Positions 33,230-44,318 of a stretch of 64,000 nt of DNA are shown here, one piece after another. The position numbers and the translations under genes are program-made. Source of the DNA: Gongronella butleri (lineage: Eukaryota > Mucoromycota > Mucoromycetes > Mucorales > Cunninghamellaceae). The notes beneath the pieces are model-generated. The model ran no database searches and was not told where the DNA came from. It saw only the letters and a program-made list of their open reading frames with translations. The DNA lies in contig JAIWZP010000088.1 in NCBI GenBank assembly GCA_025201375.1, forward strand, positions 21,192 to 85,191. The letters run 5' to 3'. The first letter of the stretch is position 1, and each line of letters begins with the position of its first letter.

Positions 33230-35156
33230 TCAGTCATCAGTGTCCATGGGGACGCTGGTGGAGGAGGCGGAAGAGGAAGAAGGTGGGTACATGGCGACCG
33301 GGATGGGGGAGGCAACATTGTCGTCTACAATGTCGAAATCATGGACTTCCATGACAGTGTCGACCACCTCAATCTTTTCATCTGGTCGGTCGTCCAGTGT
33401 AATGAAGCGCTGGCGCTGCTTGAGGACGACGGCCATGGTTTCGTTGAATTGGAGTTTCCAAACGGTCTTTGCGGGTTGACTGAAGCTGCGGATCAGGCGG
33501 CCAAGCTTGATGTCCCATAGTTTGACTTGGCCATCGTTGCCGGCGCTCAACACGCGTCTGTCGTCGAATTGCACGCAAGTCACGGAATTGTCGTGAGCAG
33601 AGATTTGGTGGATGCATTGATAGTGTGCAAGATCCCACACACGCAAACAGCCATCGGATCCGCCACTGACAAGCGTGTTGCCGCTCAGTTGCAATTGGCC
33701 CACGAGCGACGTGTGGCCCTGCAACGTAGCAAGGCACGCGCCAGTCTCGGCAGACCACACGCGGATCGTGTAGTCCAGGGAACCCGTAATAACACGATTG
33801 CCATCAAACGCAATGGCATAAATCTGCGCAATGTGGCCCTCCAACACATGCAAGCACCGCCCCGTCCGCGTGTGCCACACGCGCGCCGTCGAGTCGTATG
33901 AGCCAGACACGACAAGGTCGCCGCTGATCTCAAGACACCGCACACTGTGCTGATGTCCAAGCAAAACGTGTTGCAACGTGCCTGTTTGCAAATCCCACAC
34001 ACGCAGAGAGTTGTCTCGCGAGCCCGTGACCGCAAGGCGCTTGTCTCTCATCTTGAGACATCTGACCGTCGACGTGTGACCACGGAGCACATGAAGCAAA
34101 CGCCCCTTGTCCAGATCCCAGACACGGACATCCCTGACAGAAAAATGACGAGAGGCACACAGAAGAGAGAAAGAAAGAGAGAGAAAGGGAGAGAGAGAAA
34201 GAAAAAGAAAAGATAAAGGAGAATGAGATGCCTTTTTTTTTTTTTTTGTCCATTTCTCTTTTTTTTCATTACCTGTCGCAGCCACCAGAGACAAGCAAGC
34301 GGTCGGGATCGCGGGTTGTGCCGCCCTTGAATTGCAGAGCCCAGACGCCGCCTTCATGGCCCTCGAGTGTAAAGAGATGCGAGGCCGACTGTGTGTCAAA
34401 GACCTCGATTCTGAAATTGTCGCAGCCGACGACGATGTATTTGCTGTCGAATTGGAGCGACGTGACGAGGACTTCGCCCAGAAACACGTCATCGACTGTG
34501 GTGACCTTGCCGCCATGTGCCCAAGCCGCGGCAATGTTGTATTTGCGCTTAAAATATTGTCTGTATGAGAAGCTCTTGCGCTGAGACGGAGGCGCAAGCA
34601 GCTCGCCGCCACATATGCTCGAATTGCGCCTTTGGTACTGGTGCTTCATGCACAAAGACTTCCACGTCGCCTCGTCACGCAACAATGAGTTCCAAAACGT
34701 GCTCACACACGCCGCACGCGCCAATGTCTTTGGATCATCGATAAACGACAGAATGTGCAGCGAAATCTCGATGGGCAATTCCTTCAAAAAATCGATCTTC
34801 AGCCGGGGGCTGATCAGGTTGTTGAGATACGTCAATTGCGAGCTGGTGCAGCTGTTGACCAGCTCGTACAAAAACATCTGCTTCTGCTGCGCGTCCAATT
34901 GCTGGAACCGGCTCTTGAGCTGCATGATCTGGTCGTGCGAGGTATCGAGGAGCGGATGCACATGCTGCTGCGGCCGTGGCGTCGACGGCGTACGGTGCAA
35001 TGGCCCATGGAAATGGAAGCTGGGCGGTGTCGCAGGCGGTGAAATGTCCTCAGGACCACAAACCTCCATCAACGACGACGACCCAACCCAGTTGGCCCGC
35101 GCCTTTTTGCAGGGGATCGACCGCGTGCTTGAATCGTGCATAGATGATACAGACAA
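33230..35156 (-). CDS. F-box/WD40-repeat protein (Cdc4/Fbw7-like SCF substrate receptor)
   Basis: Two exons on the minus strand, 35156-34273 and 34133-33230, give 595 aa. The start may instead be the second Met at 35141. The F-box (about residues 120-165) reads LKELPIEISLHILSFIDDPK then AACVSTFWNSLLRDEATWK. About seven or eight WD40 repeats follow, with repeated GH...WD dipeptides (LRGHTSTVRCLKM, VTGSRDNSLRVWDLQTG, VSGSYDSTARVWHTRTG, ITGSLDYTIRVWSAETG). The layout is that of Cdc4, Met30 and Fbw7, which recruit phosphorylated substrates to SCF E3 ligases. The C-terminal tail is acidic and Ser-rich. Which of these is the orthologue cannot be decided by eye. The intron at 34134-34272 contains long purine repeats. 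Confidence 0.95.
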
Positions 35157-35705
35157 GGAAGAGAGAGAGACAAAAAAGATAGAAAATAGAGAAAAAAGAA
35201 AAAAAGAAGGAGTCGTCGGCTGGGGGGAGAGGGGCAGAAAGGGAGCAAAAGCAGCGACGACAAAGAGGGGGGGAGGTCAGAGACAAAAAGATAAGCGACA
35301 AAAGGATAAGTCACTTCCAAGTGCGTGTGAGGTGTGCGTAAGTGCGCAATAAAGAGAATAAAAAGAGCGAGAGTGAGAGAAAAAGAGAGAGAGTTGCTTG
35401 TGTGTGAGAGTGCAAAAAGAGAAAAAAAGAGAGTAAAAAAAAAAATAAGGAGATAGGGATCGAAAAAGGCTTCTCGTTGAGCGGGGGGGGGGAGGAAAAG
35501 CCCAACCAACGAAAATCAAGCCACGCCGCGAATCAAGATGCAACGGGGGGTGATCCGAACCTGACGTGACAATTTCAATGCAAACCATGCTACGCAGTGC
35601 AGATTGCCTTGTTTGAAGATCTGTTTCTTTCATGAAAGATATAAAACCGCTCCTTTTCCCCCTCTTTTTTTTTTCTACATCTCCGTTAACAGAATCCAGA
35701 AAATC
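35157..35705. promoter_or_regulatory. Divergent region between F-box/WD40 (-) and SulP transporter (+)
   Basis: About 550 nt of mostly G/A-rich sequence (35157-35480) adjoins the F-box/WD40 start. A mixed segment with a T tract (35668-35676) lies before the SulP ATG. It probably carries both promoters. No gene was seen. Confidence 0.45.
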
Positions 35706-37029
35706 ATGAATGAAGCAGATCGCATTTATTCGCATCACGCCGCCTCTTATCGTTCAATCGCCGCGTAAGAAAAAAAAAATGAAAAAAAGCATGCCAATTA
35801 GCCACTCATCCCCCTGTCGACGCGGTGTAGCCCTGCTTCCAAGGCCGACGACGCGTGCAAAACGACATTGACCGCGTCCCCATGGCACTTTTGGAAGACA
35901 CGCTGTCGCTACTATGTGCCCATGTTCCAATGGCTACCTGCTTACTCGACCACCTTCTTTTGTCAAGACCTGTTTTCCGGTGTTTCCCTCAGCTTCCTCT
36001 TCATTCCCCAGGCATTGAGCTACAGTACGGCCCTCCTGGGCATTGCACCCATCCATGGGCTCTACAGTGTCTCTATCTCCACCATCATCTATGCCTTTAC
36101 AGGCATGTCGCCGTAAGTTGGGCTAGAAAAAAAAATGGGGAAAAAATGGAAAAATCGACGATAATGTGGTATCACAAACGCGTCTTTTACGAATTTGTTC
36201 ATCGCATTTTTGACCTCATTTCCTAGGCAATTATCTGTGGGTCCCGAGGCAAGCACATCTCTCATTGTGGGTGCAAGCATTGCGCATCAACAAGCGCACA
36301 CGGGCCATACGTTGGATGCTGAAGGTGCCGCAGCCATTGCGAGTCTCATGGCGTTCTTGGTGGGTATAATCACGCTCATGTTTGGGTTTTTCCGCTTTGG
36401 CTTCTTGGACAGCCTCTTGAGTCGCGCACTCATGTGCGGCCTGATCACAGCCGTGGCCATTGTGATCATGATTCAGCAAGCGATCATGCTTCTTGGCCTG
36501 GCGCAGCACGCCGCCGACGCCGGACTCACCTCTGAATCGACCTCTGCACAGCGCGTGTCGTTCCTCGTGGCTCACGCGCACGAAGCGCACCCATTGACCA
36601 CGTATGTGTCGCTCGCTACCCTTTTCTGGCTCGCCATCATGCCTACACTTAAGCACCGCGTCCCTGCGCTCCAAAAATTCCCAGAGATGCTCATCGTCGT
36701 TATCGCCAGCATCGTTTTGTCCCGCGCATGTGACTGGCAACACCGTGGCGTCGCCATTCTCGGCACCGTCAGCGGCAATGCCACCTTTCACGCGCCATTG
36801 CCCTTGCCCGCGCTCCCAAAGACACCCGCAAATCTTGACTATAGCTCGCTCATCGTCAATGCCATCATCCTTTCCATCGTCGGCTTTGTCGAGTCCATTG
36901 CTGGCACAAAACTCTTTGCCCAAAAGCACAATTACTTTGTCAGCTCCAACCGTGAACTCGTCGCTTTTGGCCTTTGCAACATCTTTGGCGGACTCATGCA
37001 GGGCTACCCGTCCTTTGGCTCCGTACGTC

Positions 37030-37064
<35 letters not shown>

Positions 37065-38119
37065 AAAGTCGCTCACATTTGGCATCATGACGACGATAGC
37101 TGTTGCGCAGCAAGGCGCACGAAATGCTCAATCCGCGCACACAGGTGTCCGGTCTGATCTCGGGTGTTGTGTCGCTTGTGGTCACATCGACATTGATGTC
37201 AAGTTTCACGTATTTGCCCACTGCCGTGCTCAGCAGCGTCATTTTCATGGCCGCAACGGCCCTGCTGCGCGAATTGCCGCACGACTTGCGTTTCATGTGG
37301 CGCATCCGCGCCTGGAAGGATATTGCGCTCCTCATCCTTGTCTTTTGCATCACCATGTTCTTTTCGCTGGAAACAGGCACATCCGTTGCCGTGCTCCTCA
37401 GCCTCGTTTCCACCATCAAACAGAATAGTTACCCGCGCATTAGCGTCATGGTAAGTACAGTCATGGCCAATGGACAAAAAAAAAAGGGCCAAAAAATTCA
37501 TTTTTTAATTTTTTTTTTTTACGCCTTGCAGGGCCGTGTTAAAGGCTCCTTGTGCGATTTCCAAGCAATGAGTACCGGACGCAAAGTTGAACAGCTGGAT
37601 GGGGTGCTCATTGTTCGCATGGATGACCCACTTTACTTTGCCAATTGCGGTAGGGACACCAATGGGGGCTCATAAAATAGAATCTCACACATATTTACTA
37701 GGCAAATTCAAGGATCTGCTGCACCGCCTTGAGCAATATGGCGACCTGTCCGTGCACCCTGCCGAGGAACCACGCTACGCATCGCTGCAACACGTCGTCT
37801 TTGACTTCGGCAGCATGGATTACATCGATGCGAGGTAAATGGGACAAAAAGACGCGCGGACTCGCTTAAAATAGCCAAATTGACATGATTTTTTTTTGCA
37901 AGTGCGGTGCATCAATTGTACGAAATCATCTCCGTGTACCAGACCAGGCGCGTCAAGGTGTATCTGGTCAACATTCATCCCAACATCATTGACGCCCTGA
38001 CCCAATCATCCGTGCTTGAGCTTGTTGGCTCGCACCATATTTTTGACTCAATCACCCAGGCCATTCAATGCATCGACTATGATGCAATGATTCACCCTAT
38101 CAAATTCAATAACCCATAA
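35706..38119 (+). CDS. SulP-family anion (sulfate) transporter with STAS domain
   Basis: Seven exons: 35706-35764, 35831-36112, 36227-37022, 37100-37450, 37532-37649, 37702-37834, 37903-38119, giving 651 aa. SulP hallmarks: PMFQWLP, FSGVSLSFLFIPQALSYS, LLGIAPIHGLYS, SPQLSVGPEASTSL, VGFVESIAGTKLFA and the PRTQVSGLISGVVSL helix, followed by a cytosolic STAS domain (LDGVLIVRMDDPLYFANCG, VVFDFGSMDYIDASAVHQL). These are 10-14-helix sulfate/anion permeases of the plasma or vacuolar membrane. The N-terminus is short, like the YGR125W/vacuolar subgroup, so plasma-membrane sulfate uptake is not certain. The intron between 37022 and 37100 carries a pure A run of about 28-30 nt on the coding strand. A link to the sulfonate dioxygenases 27 kb away would be speculative. 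Confidence 0.95.
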
Positions 38120-39740
38120 CAATTATGATAACCAAAAAAAATGAATAAAAGCAAAATACAGTATGATATAAAAAAAGGACAACATCCGGAAGCACAAATC
38201 ATCACGGCAGAAGCACATCTACTCTATCCTACTAAATTTAAAAAGCCGGAGGACTATCGGCCTGTTGTCGAGATGTGCACCATTTTCATGAATTTTCACA
38301 AATACCATCTTAAACACTACAAACCATGGTTATTTCGCCTCCAAAACCCTTTGCATAAGACCATTTTGTCGCGTCTTTTTTCAATATGGCATTGAAAATC
38401 AGAGGCCATTTGAATCGTTGTGCAGATAAATCCAAAACATTGGCATTTTCACCATTATAACAGTGTCTTAGTCAAATTCTACTTCGGTCGCAATGAAACT
38501 TGCCTTGCTCAAATTAGACGAGCCTGAACGTCATTTTCGGAAGGTTTGTTTGCCCAATGCGTGACATTTGTACGCTTGTGAAAGCCGTGCAAACATAACA
38601 AAAATTTTCAACCTCGATGTTCTCGGCAACTGATTAGACGATATACGGCGCTTTTAACACGTCAAAGTCATCTGTAGAATGTCTAGAAAATGAGACCAGT
38701 GTCATCGATGGATGGCTAAAACTCGCAGAGAAAATCAACTTTTTCATCAAAATCTTTGATCACGCTTTGCTCGACAACGGTCTGGTCGACTCCCAATTTT
38801 TATTGCAGTTTTGATAACAAACAGGGGGACAAAGCGTTTAATGGGATGGCTTGCAGCGCGCTAGCTTGCGTTTGAACTTTTTGCATCGGCCATTTCACCA
38901 GCCTGCAGTCCAGTCAGTGCACAAAAATGTGCAATTAAAAAAATAAAAAACTAAGAAAAAAATAAAAATTCCATGCAATCCATGCACCTAATTTGGAAAT
39001 GGTAAACTTTAAACTTTTGCAACAAAATCTCGCCCAAAGTAAGCAATTTCCTCAGTCGATCGCCGTTCATGCATCACACTGTGGGTACTTTTTTTCTTAA
39101 TCTGAGGCGACCTGTCATTTCGTCTGCCAATAGTAAAATGTCGGAGTTACCTGTTTGGGATGCATTGATCACTCGGAGTTCGAAATTTCCCAAATTTGGC
39201 GTTTTCTGAGATTGAAATGTGTGACCCCTGAATTTTTCAAATGTGGTCGTAGCGCTTTGGGTGTTTAAGTTTTTTTGTTGCAAATTTTGCGCTGAACTCG
39301 ATGCGGCTATTTTTGAGCGGGGTTGACCATGCATATAGCCAGATGACTGCAAAATAGTGCAATTAGGAGGTTTACAGTATGGCATTTTCAAATCCAAAAA
39401 ATCGGGCGGGTTCCTCTTCTTGAGCCCTGGACCGTAGATTTTGTCGCGACGCAATTCTCATCAGCAGGCAGGTACTGTAGGTTTTAAAAAAAATTCTGGA
39501 GGCACAGCAGCAGGCCGGCAAAGTCTGAAAAACACGCTCATTGCGTCGTTGGTTCTTAAATAAAAGGCAAATGTGTAAATCTTTGTGCAATGTAGCGCTA
39601 TGCTTCAGGCAGTGAAATGATATGATAACACAAACACGCCGCGTCAGTTTCAGTCCCCTGATGAGAAGCTTTACGCCTACAGTATTATTGAACTGGCACT
39701 TCTTCTGAAACAGCTTGCTCATTGGTCCCAAATTTGTACA
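38120..39740. other. Gene-free region, mostly repeat A copy 3
   Basis: After the SulP stop there is an AATAAA near 38142, then repeat A from about 38275 to 39735. No ORF with family features. Confidence 0.55.
38275..39735. repeat. Dispersed repeat A, copy 3 (most complete, about 1.46 kb)
   Basis: Collinear with 48890-49960 (copy 4) and with 24950-25190 plus 26090-27200 (copy 2). Its last 50 nt match 24160-24250. It shows no coding potential and no recognised terminal repeat. It is interrupted at the right by the NAM-type pseudogene. Carries TACAGTA/TACTGTA at 39373, 39473 and 39678. Confidence 0.65.
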
Positions 39741-39741
39741 A

Positions 39742-40470
39742 GTTCGAGGAGGAGGAATTGTACGCGTTCCGCATGAGGAGGAGGAGGACGAGCCCGCCAC
39801 GTCGTCGTCTTCTGAGGTGCCCGCGGCCTCTTCATCATCTTCCTCAACCCAGGGCGGTCGAAGCGGCGCCGCGAATTTTACGGAAGAAAAAAGAGAGGAT
39901 CTCCAACTTTATTTGTCGCTCTTGGATTGCCATTTCGACCGACTCAGATGTCGGCAGCGATCAGACGCTTGAGACGTTTTGGACGAAGATGACCGACGCA
40001 CGACTACGAGCGATGATGCCGCCCGACGAATGAGCCTCGCCCTATGATGCGAGCTTTGCAAAATCGCTGGGGTAAAATCCACCAAACTGTTAGCAAGTTC
40101 ACGGGTGCATTGAACCAAGTCAAGGCCAATCCGCCTAGTGGAGCCAACGAGGAAGATTTGGTGAGCAAAGATACAGTAGGCAGAAAACGCGTCGCAATTT
40201 TGACGTTTATTTTTTATAGATCGATTTGGCCAAGGAGCGCCTACTTTATTGCCAATGAAATTCCGGATGATGCACTGCTGGAGAATCCTGCGTGACGAGC
40301 CGAAGTTCCGCGCGCGCTACGGGCTGCGTGATGACGGTGACACTGGAGAGGAGGGTGCCATCGCTGCTAGCGAGGCCCCTCGATTGTCCTATGGGCCGCA
40401 AGGCGGCCAGGAAGCGCAAACGCCAAGGAGAAACGATTCTTCCTCACCCATGAATACTGTAACTTTATAA
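39742..40470 (+). pseudogene. Transposon-associated NAM/Myb-like ('GST-T3-like') protein, frameshifted
   Basis: Pieces of one protein appear in different frames: GRSGAANFTEEKREDLQLY, then WIAISTDSDVGSDQTLETF with FWTKM, then LQNRWGKIHQTVSKFTGAL, then an intron-like gap (about 40161-40219) to IDLAKERLLYCQ, then FRMMHCWRILRDEPKF, then GRKAARKRKR. The order and motifs match the NAM-associated/Myb-like proteins often misnamed glutathione S-transferase T3-like, which accompany plant and fungal DNA transposons. At least four frame changes are needed, so the copy is dead. It abuts repeat A on the left. Its AT-rich right flank starts at about 40470. Confidence 0.68.
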
Positions 40471-40474
40471 TTTA

Positions 40475-40604
40475 TAAATGATTCATTTTTTATAAATTAA
40501 CGTTTAAAAATAATTAAAATTATATATACTATAAAACAATAAATTATTTTTTCGATGTTGAAGCAAGTACAGTACAATTGATTCAGCTCGATTTCATCAT
40601 CTAG
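40475..40604. other. Very AT-rich spacer
   Basis: Nearly pure A/T sequence (40470-40555) with TATATA runs, then a TACAGTA at 40568. No gene was seen. Confidence 0.4.
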
Positions 40605-41090
40605 TGTCAGGCCCACGCATTGATTAGGGCCTGGACGCGTAGTGGGCAAAAGGGCGTGTAGCCTGCTGCGCCAGCCTTAGGTCTTTACACGCACTGAATT
40701 CATGGCCATATTCAAGATTGAACCAAGTAACAAGATTAGGCTAGTCATAGATGGAATGGGTCCATGGACATGGGGACATTCCATTCTCAAAACTCAAAAG
40801 AAATTGCATACCGTATTTAAGACTATTTCACATTCCCGGGCCAGTCCTGTTTCCAACTCATTGTCAACTGGATACATTTTGAATCGATCTAGTCACCCTA
40901 GAAAAAAAAATCATGGGAATGTAGAAACATATATAAGCTAGCCTCGGATCAAAGAAAATAAAGCCTCATCGGCAACAACACACATTGTCAAAACCCCATA
41001 TAATTATCATGAACAGCACGCAACCCGGCTTTTTCGAACAAATCCCCCTCGTCCCTGTTGCGCCTCGATCGGCTGGTCCTGACATCTAGT
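40605..41090 (+). mobile_element. Possible LTR plus start of a truncated gag-like ORF
   Basis: A 386-nt segment (40605-40990) starts TGTCAGG and ends TTGTCA. It contains a TATATAAG box at about 40931 and an AATAAA at 40958 close to its 3' end, the order expected in an LTR. A 26-codon ORF starting ATGAACAGCACGCAACCC at about 41010 follows it. No second LTR copy, primer-binding site or target duplication was found, so this is tentative. It runs opposite to the gag remnant downstream. Confidence 0.3.
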
Positions 41091-41328
41091 GATTGAAGCA
41101 CGGCTGCAATGGTGCGTGTTGTTGGATGACATAAATGAAAAAAGGGATGAATGAAGAAAGGTCAAAAAAGAAAAAAGAGGCACAGAAAATTTGATTTTGT
41201 GCACTCCGTTGGGTGAAGCGACTCTACAAACGACACATCGCAAGGTTTAAAGTCAGATTTGTGCAGTTTATTTGTTGTAACCGTTGGGGATGCTCTTATT
41301 TTTTTGTTTTTTGTAGAAAATAGCATTT

Positions 41329-42312
41329 TCATCGGCAAACTTCTTTGTGATGGACGAGAATTGAAGTTGCATGCATGCCGTGTCGCGGAGAGCCAGAGTG
41401 GTGCGAATTCCCTCTATACTGTAGTGGTCGGGTGTCGTAGTAGCCCGTTGTGTCGGTGTCCTTGGCACCGATTCTTGCTTCACGCCTCACGGCTCGACGG
41501 AATTGCTTGTCTGCGCGGTCGCGCACTGCCTTGTGGTATTCAGGGCAGGCGTGGCCGGGCGCCCACTTGGCCTTGCAATACATACAAAGTCCCTTCTTCT
41601 TCAGCGCGGCTTTTTTCTCCGCGTCAGTTTTCTGGGATCTTTGATGATGTGCCTTGCCCTCAGCACGGGCGTTGCCTTGCTCGGGCATTTCGGGCCCCGA
41701 GCGACCCCGCCCACCCGTCGCGGCAAAATGACGCGACTTTCTGCCACCATGGCGGTCGTACGGCTTGGTCGTTGCCTGCTTGTGCTTGCGGTCTTGTGCC
41801 TGCGCGCTTGATGCGCCCTTGGGGGTGAGTTCGCGGGGCGTCACGCCCGACACCAAAAAGGCGGTATTGCCGGCGTACGCACGACGTACGTTGCGCGAAA
41901 AGTTCTTGTGGTTCTTCTCCAGGGCGTGCTCCAACAATGCGCCGTACGTAGAGGAATCCTTGATGCCGTGTCTGTCCATGATCGTCTTGTACTTGTTCAC
42001 GAAATCCGATGAATTCTCGTTGTCGTCCGCGACAATGGTTGCTAGTTGCTTCTCGGCGGTGGGCTCCTTGGTCTCGTCCGTGAACTTTGAGATAAGCATG
42101 GCCTGCGCTTGCTTCCAAGTCATACTCTTGCCCTTGATTTCATTCATGTACTGTACCACCCAGTGAGATGAGTCGAGTGACCGCAAGCGTCGGCAAGGTT
42201 GCTTTCCCAACTAAGATCTTGATCATGCTTGGTGCGGGCGTCGGCGCTGCAGATTGCCAAGGTGAAGCGATCCACAAAGGTATCCTTTTTCTTGTCGCGG
42301 TCGTAATCCGTG
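41329..42312 (-). pseudogene. Ty3-like retrotransposon gag remnant
   Basis: An open segment of 293 codons (42210-41329) encodes a gag-like protein with the capsid-type block WVVQYMNEIKGKSMTWKQAQ and AMLISKFTDE. A basic region follows, then a zinc-knuckle-like motif, CMYCKAKWAPGHAC (CX2CX7HX1C). Upstream (42312-42211) more gag can be read in another frame (DRDKKKDTFVDRFTLAICSA), so at least one frameshift separates the parts. The N-terminus is cut off at 42313 by fold-back element 1, inserted at a TA. No protease or reverse transcriptase follows, so the copy is incomplete. Low-complexity ORFs on the plus strand are shadows. Confidence 0.65.
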
Positions 42313-42314
42313 TA

Positions 42315-43329
42315 CTGTACCATACCCTACAAAAAAAATGTCGCAAAGTCAATTTTTCTGCAGTGCCAGCTGCAAAATTTATCACTTTAATCTCCTCTGT
42401 ATTGATCAATAATGACTCCAATGACATGAAACTTTGTAGAAACAATGGCTTGGATGTATAAAAAAGATTATAAAATTATGACATGGATGAAGTGAGCGGG
42501 TTTTGAAATAGACTAAAAAAGGAGAACCTGACGCGTCACGCGACGCGACGCGTACCCAAGCGTGTACAATGACCTGTGGAGACGAATTGACATTATGAAT
42601 GAATATCTCCAAATTTTTTTGAGACAATCATGGATATGTCTAATTATTTTTGTCAATTCATTTTTGGGCACACGCGTCATGCCAGAGCGCAGCGTGTCAA
42701 TTGGTCAAATTGCCCCTATGACGCGCTAGGCAGCAAAAAAACTATGGAAAAATGATTTTATCTCTAGCAAACAATTTTAATCTCTTTGTTGACTTGAAAA
42801 TATGATAACTATTTAATTTGAAAGCATAAAAGTAGATGCTATTGACTACCTGTGATTATATCAACCAGTTAGGGCATCATGGTCACATTAAGGAAATCGC
42901 GACATATGACGCGTCAGACGCGCCACAGTGACAATTTGACCAATTGACACGCTGCGCTCTGGCATGACGCGTGTGCCCAGAAATGAATTGACAAAAATAA
43001 TTAGACATATCCATGATTGTCTCAAAAAAATTTGGAGATATTCATTCATAATGTCAATTCGTCTCCACAGGTCATTGTACACGCTTGGGTACGCGTCGCG
43101 TCGCGTGACGCGTCAGGTTCTCCTTTTTTAGTCTATTTCAAAACCCGCTCACTTCATCCATGTCATAATTTTATAATCTTTTTTATACATCCAAGCCATT
43201 GTTTCTACAAAGTTTCATGTCATTGGAGTCATTATTGATCAATACAGAGGAGATTAAAGTGATAAATTTTGCAGCTGGCACTGCAGAAAAATTGACTTTG
43301 CGACATTTTTTTTGTAGGGTATGGTACAG
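42315..43329. mobile_element. Fold-back element 1 (Tc1/mariner-like non-autonomous)
   Basis: A palindromic element of about 1.0 kb. The left arm (about 42315-42720) and right arm (about 42925-43329) are inverted copies, nearly identical, around a central spacer of about 200 nt. Ends read CTGTACCATACCC and GGGTATGGTACAG. TA dinucleotides flank it at 42313-42314 and 43330-43331, as for Tc1/mariner insertions. No transposase is encoded; identical 73-codon ORFs on opposite strands only reflect the arms. Each arm carries the ACGCGTCACGCGACGCGACG-type GC-rich block. It interrupts the gag remnant. Confidence 0.72.
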
Positions 43330-43331
43330 TA

Positions 43332-44316
43332 CCCGGACAAAAAAAGTTACCCCCCTGGCAATTTTTTGCAAAGTGGCTGTCAAATTAATCACGTTAATCT
43401 CCTCTGTATTGATCAATAATGACTCCAATGACATGAAATTTTGTAGGAGCAATGGTTTAAAAGTATAAAAACGATTCTAAAAATTATGAAGTAGCTATAA
43501 CAAGCAGATTTTAAAATAGACCGAACAAGGGGTACCTGACGCGTCACGCGACGCGACGCGTACATACGCGTATACAATGGCCTGTGGAGATGAATTGACA
43601 TTATGAACACCATCTCCAAATTTTTTTGCAACGAGTGCAATGGTGCCTGATTGAATTTTATGAAACAATTCCATGTTACATGCATTGCATCAATGTTGTG
43701 ATCGATAAATGTAAAATACCACTGTGACGCGTGCACGTGTCAGACGCGTCTGGAATAGCGATTTTCATCTCTGGCACGTAATTTTAACCATTTTGTTGGC
43801 TTGAAACCACCGTGATTATTTTATTTGAAGAGCTAGAATAGCCTGCTGCTTTTGATTGGTTGCAATTTTATTAAAAATTTAGAGCACAAAGATTATGTTG
43901 GGGAAATCGCATCGTATGACGCGTCTGACGCGTCAAAGTGCGGATTTACAAAATCGGTCACAACTCTGATGTGATTCAAGTACCATGAAATTGGTTCACA
44001 GAGTACAATCGGATACTATCACATTCATTGCAAAAAAATTTGGAGATGGTGTTCATAATGTCAATTCATCTCCACATACGCGTATGTACGCGTCGCGTCG
44101 CGTGACGCGTCAGGTACCCCTTTTTCGGTCTATTTCAAAATCTGCTTGTTATAGCTACTTCATAATTTTAGAATCGTTTTTATACTTTTAAACCATTGCT
44201 CCTACAAAATTTCATGTCCTTGGAGTCATTTCTGATCAATACAGAAGAGATTAACGTGATTAATTTGACAGCCACTTTGCAAAAAAATTGCCAGGGGGGT
44301 AACTTTTTTGTCCGGG
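43332..44316. mobile_element. Fold-back element 2, abutting element 1
   Basis: A second palindromic element of about 985 nt whose arms (43332-43680 and about 43970-44316) are near-identical inverted copies. Ends read CCCGGACAAAAAAAGTTACC and GGTAACTTTTTTGTCCGGG. If the adjacent bases are included they read CAGTACCC...GGGTACTG. It shares the TA at 43330-43331 with element 1 and has TA at 44317-44318 on the right. The arms are homologous to those of element 1 (shared blocks: the ctcctctgtattgatcaata stretch and the ACGCGT block). No transposase is encoded. It is followed by three overlapping TACTGTA/TACAGTA 7-mers. Confidence 0.72.
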
Positions 44317-44318
44317 TA

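Noticed and set aside
36021..36027. TACAGTA in the SulP gene as an excision scar
   Set aside because: It lies in codons for a conserved SulP membrane segment (ALSYST), so it is chance.
42406..43468. 73- to 107-codon ORFs repeated on both strands
   Set aside because: They lie inside fold-back element arms and are products of the inverted repeats.
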